Source of the DNA: Salinispora cortesiana
GTDB taxonomy: Bacteria > Actinomycetota > Actinomycetes > Mycobacteriales > Micromonosporaceae
Length of the DNA stretch: 64,000 nt
Assembly: GCF_000484695.1 (NCBI RefSeq)
Contig: NZ_AXVR01000003.1
Location: 1 to 64,000 of the forward strand
Reading direction: 5' to 3'
The notes below the pieces were generated by a model. The model was not told the origin of the DNA. It did not search any database and saw only the letters and a program-made list of their open reading frames with translations. Made by a program: the position numbers and the translations under genes. Every line of letters starts with the position of its first letter. Within the stretch, counting starts at the first letter, position 1. Positions 51,470 to 58,800 of the stretch are shown one piece after another.

Positions 51470-52689
51470 TGCGATCAGGAGATGTGGCGGTCACCGGCCT
51501 GGGCATGGTCACCCCGGCCGGTATCGGTACCGATGACACTTGGGCGCGAGTCTGCGCGGGAGAATCGACCACACGGCACGATCCGGTGCTCGCGGGACTG
51601 GCGGTGGACATCTCGTGTCGTGTTCCGGACTCGCGAGAGGCGCCGTTGCTGCCACCGCGTCGGGCCCGACGAATGGATCGCTTCGTTCAATTCGCGGTGG
51701 TAGCCGCCAGGGAGGCGGTTAGCGATGCGAGGTTGGACCCGTCGACGTGGGACGGAACGCGGGTCGGCGTGGTCCTCGGGTGCGCCGACGGCGGCCCGGC
51801 GACGGTGGAGCAGGAGCACCAGGTGCTCATCAGGGAGGGGCCTGGTCAGGTCTCGTCGCTTCTGCTGCCTATGCAACTGCCCAACATGGTGGCGGGTCAG
51901 GTCTCCATCGACCTGGGGGCGACCGGGCCGAGCCTGGCGGTCGCCACCGCGTGCGCCTCCGGGACGTCGGCGATTGCCTTGGCACGTGATCTGCTGTTGC
52001 TCGGCCGGTGTGATGTGGTGGTTACCGGGGGAGCGGAGGCGATGGTGACGCCGCTGGTGATGGCCGGATTCGCGCAGATGGGAGTGCTGTCCCGGCGCTG
52101 CACCGAACCGGCCGCTGCCTGCCGTCCCTTCGACACCACCCGCGACGGCTTTGTGGCTGGTGAGGGCGCTGGCATCCTGATCCTCGAGCGAGCGGAAGAC
52201 GCTGTGGCTCGGGGGGTGCGGGGGCGGGCTCGGATCGCGGGCACGGGCGCGAGTGCCGACGCCCACCATGTGACGGCACCCGACGTTGCGGGACGGGGCG
52301 CCGAAGCCGCCCTGCGATCCGCCCTTACCGAGGCCGGAGTGGGCGCTGATGAGATCGATCACGTCAACGCCCACGGCACTGCCACTCCAATGAACGATCT
52401 GGTGGAGTCACGGATGCTGCGGCGGGTCCTGGGACCCGACCCGCTGGTGACTTCCACGAAGGGCGTGACCGGGCATCTGTTCGGAGCCGCCGGGGCGATC
52501 GAAGCGGCCTTCGCCGTGCTCGCCATCGAGCATGGCCTCGTGCCACCGACTGCCAATCTCGACGATCTCGATCCGGAGGTGGAAATCGACGTTGCCAGGA
52601 AGGCGACACCACGCCGGGTCGACCTCGCGGTCAGCATGTCGCTGGGCTTCGGCGGGCAGAACGCCGCGGTGCTGGTGAGTCGATCATGA
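51469..52689 (+). CDS. Beta-ketoacyl-ACP synthase II (KAS II/FabF-like)
   Basis: A 406-aa elongating ketosynthase. Cys162 in TACASGTS, HGTATPMND and KGVTGHLFGAAGAIEA give the Cys-His-His triad, and RPFDTTRDGFVAGEGAG is the family block. It would extend the KAS III product on the free ACP. TGATG overlap with the ACP gene shows coupling; an in-frame TTG at 51,466 is less likely. Confidence 0.9.
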   Translation: MRSGDVAVTGLGMVTPAGIGTDDTWARVCAGESTTRHDPVLAGLAVDISCRVPDSREAPLLPPRRARRMDRFVQFAVVAAREAVSDARLDPSTWDGTRVGVVLGCADGGPATVEQEHQVLIREGPGQVSSLLLPMQLPNMVAGQVSIDLGATGPSLAVATACASGTSAIALARDLLLLGRCDVVVTGGAEAMVTPLVMAGFAQMGVLSRRCTEPAAACRPFDTTRDGFVAGEGAGILILERAEDAVARGVRGRARIAGTGASADAHHVTAPDVAGRGAEAALRSALTEAGVGADEIDHVNAHGTATPMNDLVESRMLRRVLGPDPLVTSTKGVTGHLFGAAGAIEAAFAVLAIEHGLVPPTANLDDLDPEVEIDVARKATPRRVDLAVSMSLGFGGQNAAVLVSRS

Positions 52690-54179
52690 CGATCTCGACG
52701 ACCGCACGCACCGAACAGCCGATGGCTTCCCCCGCGGCGCTGTCGGTGCCCGGAGAGACCGGGGGGCCGGCCCGGCGCCGGTTGGATCTGCTGGCCGACC
52801 GAGGATCGTTGGTAGAGCTCGGCAGCGGTGCCCGACATCGGGTGAGTGCCTTCAATATGCAGTCCCGCCGCCCCGCCGGTGACGGTGTGGTCACCGCTCT
52901 GGCCCGGGTCGACCAACGCCCGGTAGCGCTGTTCGCCCAGGATTCCACTGTCCTCGGCGGATCTCTCGGCGAGACGCACGCAGCCAAGATTGTGCGGATC
53001 ATGGAGTGGGCGGGCCGGTCGCGAATGCCTGTGGTCGGGCTGGTCGACTCGGGTGGTGCGCGGATCCAGGAGGGCGTCGGCGCGCTCGACGGGTACGGCG
53101 CCATTTTTCGGGCCAACGTGCGCCACTCCGGACGGGTGCCACAGATCAGCGTGATCCTCGGTCCGTGCGCGGGAGGCGCGGCCTATTCTCCCGCGTTGAC
53201 CGACATCGTTATCATGAGGCGCGACAACGCGCACATGTTTCTCACCGGTCCGGCGGTCGTCAAGGCCGTGACGCGCGAGGACGTGTCGGCCGCGGAACTC
53301 GGTGGGAGTGCCGTGCACTCACGCCGGTCCGGAACCGTGCACCTCGTGGCGGACGACGACGTCGAAGCGCTAAGCATGGTCGCCCAGGTGCTGTCGTATC
53401 TGCCGAGCTCGTGTTGGGACGACCTGCCGCTGGCCGTGCCCGCGCTTCCGCAGGATATGCCCGAGATCCCGAGCAACCATCGGGTGGCCTACGACGTGCG
53501 CCGGGTGGTCCGTGGGATTGTTGACCGGGACAGCTTCCTGGAACTCCAGTCCGCCTTCGCCCGGAACCTGGTCACCGGGTTCGCCCGCCTGAACGGCTGT
53601 CCGGTGGGCGTCGTCGCTAACCAACCGTCGGTGTTGGCGGGAACTCTGGACCTGCGCAGCTCTGAGAAGGGCGCCCGCTTCGTGCGGCTCTGTGATGCTT
53701 TCGGGCTGCCACTCATCACATTCGTGGACACCCCCGGCTTCCTGCCCGGCACCGCGCAGGAGGAGGGCGGGGCCATCCGCAGGGGCGCCAAGCTGTTGTA
53801 CGCCTTCGCGGAGGCGACCGTGCCTCGGCTGACGGTGGTGCTGCGCAAGGCATTCGGCGGGGCGTACATCGTGATGAACTCCAGGTCCCTCGGCGCGGAC
53901 GCAGTTCTCGCCTGGCCGGGCGCGGAACTCGCGGTGATGGGTGCGGAGGGAGCCGTAGACATCATCCATCGTCGCGACCTGGCCCAGGAGCCGCATCGCC
54001 GCGACGAACTCATCGATGGGTATCGGGCGCAGGCGATGTCGGCCGAGCTATCGGCCGAGCGGATGTCCGTAGACGAGATCGTCCGGCCCGAGCAGACCCG
54101 GTCGTTGCTCGTCGGCGCTCTGGACGCGCTCAGGGGCGCTCGGCGGCCGACGTTCCGACACGACAACCTGCCGCAGTAG
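52686..54179 (+). CDS. Acyl-CoA carboxylase carboxyltransferase (beta) subunit
   Basis: A 497-aa AccD/PccB-type carboxyltransferase. GLVDSGGARIQEGVGAL and GPCAGGAAYSPALTD form the first oxyanion hole; FVDTPGFLPGTAQEEGG and RKAFGGAYIVMNS the second. With a biotinylated alpha subunit encoded elsewhere it makes malonyl- or methylmalonyl-CoA for the synthases here. It ends in TAG; reading through would add 43 codons to a TGA at 54,309. Last gene of the SARP-2 operon. Confidence 0.9.
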   Translation: MTISTTARTEQPMASPAALSVPGETGGPARRRLDLLADRGSLVELGSGARHRVSAFNMQSRRPAGDGVVTALARVDQRPVALFAQDSTVLGGSLGETHAAKIVRIMEWAGRSRMPVVGLVDSGGARIQEGVGALDGYGAIFRANVRHSGRVPQISVILGPCAGGAAYSPALTDIVIMRRDNAHMFLTGPAVVKAVTREDVSAAELGGSAVHSRRSGTVHLVADDDVEALSMVAQVLSYLPSSCWDDLPLAVPALPQDMPEIPSNHRVAYDVRRVVRGIVDRDSFLELQSAFARNLVTGFARLNGCPVGVVANQPSVLAGTLDLRSSEKGARFVRLCDAFGLPLITFVDTPGFLPGTAQEEGGAIRRGAKLLYAFAEATVPRLTVVLRKAFGGAYIVMNSRSLGADAVLAWPGAELAVMGAEGAVDIIHRRDLAQEPHRRDELIDGYRAQAMSAELSAERMSVDEIVRPEQTRSLLVGALDALRGARRPTFRHDNLPQ

Positions 54180-54197
54180 CCCGGCAACCGGCCATCT

Positions 54198-54226
54198 GTC
54201 AGGCGCTGGTCAGGCACCAATCAGCG
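54198..54226 (+). promoter_or_regulatory. SARP operator 3 (desaturase-ACP-PKS-ligase operon)
   Basis: GTCAGGC, GTCAGGC and ATCAGCG start at 54,198, 54,209 and 54,220, exact 11-bp steps. Eight bases later CACGCT (54,235-54,240) is the -10 candidate. The desaturase ATG is at 54,275. The third heptamer deviates in its first base. Confidence 0.78.
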
Positions 54227-54274
54227 GCGCGGCGCACGCTCCGAGCAGCACGCGTCCATGAAGGAGGTTGAGCT

Positions 54275-55381
54275 ATGCAGGCGAGACAATCGCTGTCCGA
54301 AGGCCCGGTGACGCCGCGCAGTGGCCTCGTCGGCATCGACCCGGCCCGAGCATCGGCCGGAGACGTGGGTCACCACTTCGCCGAGCTGGCCAAAGAGGTC
54401 CGGGCGGCGGGCCTGTTGGACCTGGCACCCAGGCGCTACTACTTGCGGTTGGCCCTTAACGCCGGCTTGTTCGCTGCCGGACTGGCAGCCTTCTTTCTCG
54501 TCGGCGACAGCTGGTGGCAACTGGCAGTAGCCGCCTGGTTGGGCTTGAGTTGCGCGCAGAGCGCGTTCATGTGGCACGACGCAGGGCACAAGGCCATGTT
54601 CCGGGGAACATGGGCGACGGCGATGGGGCTCATCCACGCTAACCTGTTAAACGGGGTCAGCTATGGGTGGTGGGTCAACCACCATAACCGTCACCACAGT
54701 TTTCCCAACAACATCGACCTCGATCCGGACATCGGTCGGCGGACGGCGATCTTCACCATGTCGCAGTACGCAAGGCGCACCCGGTGGCAACGCTTCGTCG
54801 TCCGCCACCAGCATGTGCTCTTCTTCGTGCTGCTCGTGCTCGAAGGTTACAAGATGCGTCGGACCTCGCTGATTGCACTGTTTCGCAGCCAGCTTCGTCG
54901 CCCGGTCGTGGAGGGGCTGCTCATCCTCGCCAACATGACGATCTACCTCGGCGCCGTCTTCCTGGTCCTGAGCCCAGTAAGAGCCATCGCCTTCCTGATA
55001 GTCCAACATATGGTGCTGGGTGTCTATTTTGGGCTCATCTTCGCACCTAACCACAAGGGTATGGAGGTCCGCGACGGAGCCGAGTCCCTAGACTGGCTGG
55101 AGCGTCAGGTTCTCACCTCGCGCAACATCCGACCCTCGCCTCTGGTCGACTTTCTGTACGGCGGGCTTAACTACCAGGTGGAACACCATCTGTTCCCGAC
55201 TATGCCGCGCATGAATCTCCCACACTGCCGACCTATCGTGCAGGAATTTTGCACCCGCCGAGGGATCCCGTACCGGGAGGTCGGATTGATCGAGTCCTAC
55301 CAGGAGGTTGCCTCCTTCCTGCACGAGGTCAGCGAACCCGCGCGCCGGGGCATGACGACCGTCACCACGCCGACCGTCTGA
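54275..55381 (+). CDS. Membrane fatty-acid desaturase
   Basis: A 368-aa integral membrane diiron desaturase. The three histidine boxes are HDAGH (101-105), HNRHH (137-141) and QVEHH near residue 295, with hydrophobic segments between. It would insert a double bond in an acyl chain on lipid, CoA or ACP; the ACP encoded next suggests a carrier-bound substrate. AAGGAGG precedes the ATG. TTA codon at 54,647. Confidence 0.9.
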   Translation: MQARQSLSEGPVTPRSGLVGIDPARASAGDVGHHFAELAKEVRAAGLLDLAPRRYYLRLALNAGLFAAGLAAFFLVGDSWWQLAVAAWLGLSCAQSAFMWHDAGHKAMFRGTWATAMGLIHANLLNGVSYGWWVNHHNRHHSFPNNIDLDPDIGRRTAIFTMSQYARRTRWQRFVVRHQHVLFFVLLVLEGYKMRRTSLIALFRSQLRRPVVEGLLILANMTIYLGAVFLVLSPVRAIAFLIVQHMVLGVYFGLIFAPNHKGMEVRDGAESLDWLERQVLTSRNIRPSPLVDFLYGGLNYQVEHHLFPTMPRMNLPHCRPIVQEFCTRRGIPYREVGLIESYQEVASFLHEVSEPARRGMTTVTTPTV

Positions 55382-55502
55382 TTCCAGCCCCGCGGTTGAG
55401 GGCGGATTTTCGCCGTCGAATCGCGCGGTCTGATCCATCAGCGTGTCACCGCGAGGAATATATCGGTGGCCAGCGGCGCCGAACGACGAAGAGGTGAGTC
55501 AG

Positions 55503-55841
55503 ATGACCGAAGCACTGCCCCTCGCCGGACAGTTGCCATCCATGCCGTTGTCCGAGCGCCGAGACGTGATCGAGGACCTGGTGCTCAGCGAGTTCAAAGC
55601 CTCCCTGCTAATGGGTGAGGACGAGGACCTCCCACTCGAGAGCGGCTTTTTCGACCTCGGGCTGACGTCGTTGCGGCTGATCGAGTTGCGCCGACGGATA
55701 GAGGAGCGAATCGGACTGGAGATCGACACCACCGTGTTGTTCAGTCAGCCCTCCATTGAACAACTGGTGAACCACTTGGTCCGGTCGGCACACGATGGAC
55801 GCGGCGACGCTGTGGCCGAAGCGGAAGAGGACGTCCAATGA
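55503..55841 (+). CDS. Acyl carrier protein, PKS type
   Basis: A 112-aa carrier protein. Ser56 in FDLGLTSLRLIEL is the phosphopantetheine site, and the GLTSL form is typical of PKS-associated rather than FAS ACPs. It has an N-terminal extension of about 20 residues. Its stop overlaps the PKS start (ATGA). It may load or receive chains between the desaturase and the type I PKS. The 120 bp upstream hold no clear regulatory site. Confidence 0.88.
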   Translation: MTEALPLAGQLPSMPLSERRDVIEDLVLSEFKASLLMGEDEDLPLESGFFDLGLTSLRLIELRRRIEERIGLEIDTTVLFSQPSIEQLVNHLVRSAHDGRGDAVAEAEEDVQ

Positions 55842-58800
55842 CGGACCTGGTGGACCAGCCGGTCGACAGCCTCGATCAGCTGTTGGCGGAGAAGTACGAG
55901 CCAATCGCCGTCGTCGGTGTCGGTCTCCGATTTCCGGGCGGATGTGAGTCGTTCGACGACTTTGACACGTTCCTGCGGGAGGGGCGTTCCGGTATCTCGC
56001 CGATGCCCGCCGACCGCTGGGATGTCGCTGCGTTTACCCCTAGCGCGCCGGGTGAGCGCGGCAAGATCCATGCTACCGGGGGTGGCTTCCTGGACAACGT
56101 CGACCGATTCGACGCGGGCTTTTTCAACATTTCACCCAAGGAAGCGCAGTACATCGATCCCCAGCAGCGGATGGTGCTGGAAACGGCATGGCAGGCGTTG
56201 GAACACGCGAACGTGGATCCAGCGCCGCTGCGGCGCGGCAACGGCGGCGTCTATATCGGGGCCAGCTCAATCGACTACGCCCTCGAGATCAGCGAGCTTC
56301 CCTACACCGAGCTAGACGGACACCTCGCCGCTGGGATCACCATGTTTCCGTTGTCCGGACGACTCTCGTACTTCCTGGGGTGGCGCGGGCCAAGTATCAG
56401 CGTTGACACCGCCTGCTCCTCCTCACTGGCAGCCCTGCACCTCGCCGCCGAAGGACTCCGCCGCAGGGAATGCGACATCGCTTTGTGCGGCGGGGTCAAC
56501 GCACTGCATCACCCTCGGATCCCCGTCATCTTCTCGCACGGGCAGATGCTCGCGCCGGACGGACAATGCAAGACTTTCGACGACTCCGCCGACGGCTACG
56601 TCCGCGCCGAGGGCTGTGGTGTGGTGGTCCTCAAGCGCCTCTCCACCGCGAAGGCCGACGGCGACCGGATCCTTTCTGTCATTCGGGGCAGTGCGGTCGG
56701 CCAGGATGGGGACAGCGCGGGTCTCACCGTGCCGAACGGCGCCGCGCAGGAGCTGGTCATCCGCAACGCGCTCGCGGCCGCCCGGCTCTCGCCAGGAGAC
56801 ATCCAGTACGTCGAAGCGCACGGCACCGGCACGCCGCTCGGCGATCCGATCGAGCTCGGCGCCATCAGCAACGTGTTCTCACAATCGCATACCCACGACA
56901 CGCCTCTACTGGTCGGCTCCGTCAAGACCAACCTCGGTCACATGGAGCCGGCGTCCGGGATCGTTGGCTTGATCAAGGTTATCCTCCAACTCCGCTCCGG
57001 CGTTATCTACCCGCACCTCAATCTGCGGTCGCGCTCCCGGCGCATCCCGTGGGACACCTACGCGATCGACGTTCCCGTCGAATGCCGGCCCTGGGAAGCT
57101 CCAGTACGCCGTGGGGTGGTTAACAGCATCGGTCTCGCCGGCACGATCGCCGCCGTGGTACTGGAACAGGCACCAGCCGACCTGGCCCCACCCGACGCGC
57201 CGGGCGATCCGGACACCGAGCGCGGACACCTGTTTACCCTTTCCGCGAAGGGTGCGGTCGCGCTACGCGGGCAGGCCGAGGCGTATCAACGCTTCCTCGC
57301 CGACAGCCCCGGCGTGGATGTGGGATCGCTCTGCTACACCACCAATGTCGGGCGCAGTCACCACAGCCACCGGCTGGCTGCCGTCGTGCGCGACCACTCC
57401 GACCTGGCCGGGCTACTCAGCACCGCCACCGCCACCGACTCCGAAGCGTCGGCGCCGACGCCGATTCGCAAGGTAGCCTTCCTGTTCAGCGGGCAGGGCT
57501 CGCAGTATGCCGGTATGGGTGCCGGCCTCTACCGGCGATTCCCGCTGTTTCGGCAGTGCGTGGACGAATGCGACGGGCTTTTCGCCGCCACTCTCGGTCG
57601 CTCGGTGCGGTCGCTGTTGCTTGAGGACCCGGCTGCACCATCCGATATCGACCAAACCTGGCTGACCCAGCCCGCACTGTTCACCCTAGAGCTAGCTCTA
57701 GCCCGGTTGTGGATGTCGTGGGGGATACGGCCGAATGTGGTCATCGGCCATAGCATCGGCGAGGTGGTAGCCGCCGCCCTCGCAGGGGTGTTCTCGCTGG
57801 CCGACGCGGTGACGCTGGTCAGCGCCCGAGGCCGGTTGATGCAGTCAGTTACCGAGCCCGGGGCCATGGTGGCTGTGCACGCCGCGGCCGACGTTGTGCG
57901 ACCGATGCTCGCCGATCGGCCGGCGTTGGCGCTGGCCGCGGTGAACGCACCCGGGCAATGCGTCGTCTCCGGCGCCGCCGAGGAACTGGACGATGTCGTC
58001 ACAATCCTCGGCGGGCAGGGCATTCGCGTGGACCGCCTCGCCGTCTCCCACGCCTTCCACTCCCCGCTCATGCGCGAGGTGTACGACGACTTTCGGTCCG
58101 TGCTAGCTTCTATCACGTTCCGCGACCCCACCATCACGCTCGTGTCGAACGTCAGTGGCGCGGTGGCCAGACCGGCGGAGGTTTCCACTCCCGAATACTG
58201 GGTCCGGCATATCGGAGAGCCGGTGTCCTTCCTTGACGGCATGCAGGCCGTCGCCCGGCGTGGCCGACATGCCATGCTCGAAATCGGGCCGTCCGGGACG
58301 CTGACGGCGCTCGCGCGCCAGTGTGTGGCGGCCGACGACCACCGGTGGTTCGTGAGCCTGCGCCGGCGCGACCGCAGCTCCGAGGTGACGATGTCGACGC
58401 TGGCCGCGCTCTACGTCGCTGGGCTTTCCGTGTCCTGGTCGGGCTACCACTCAGGTCGGTCTCGGCAGACCGTGGCGTTGCCCACCTACCGGTTCCAGCG
58501 GAAGCGGTACTGGCTGCCGAGGGGTGCCTCATCAGAGGCCCGGTCGAACGCGTCGACCGCCGAGCACCACCCCCTGCTGGGCCGGGAGGTGTCGACCCCC
58601 CACGGTCGGGAGTTCGTGGCCGAGTACAGCATCGCCGGTCCGGCACCCCTCGGTGACCACGTCGTCGACAACGCCGCGGTGGTGCCGGCCGCCGCCGTCG
58701 TCGAGCTGCTGCTGGCCGTTCAGGACGAGGTGTTCGGCCATACCGGAGGTGTTGTCCGCGATCTGCGGATCGACACCCCACCCGTTCTCACCGACGAACC

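Noticed and set aside
55428-55449. A fourth SARP operator before the PKS-type ACP (GTCTG, ATCAG, GTCAC)
   Set aside because: The repeats are 9 and 8 bp apart instead of 11, so they do not fit the rule kept by the other three sites.
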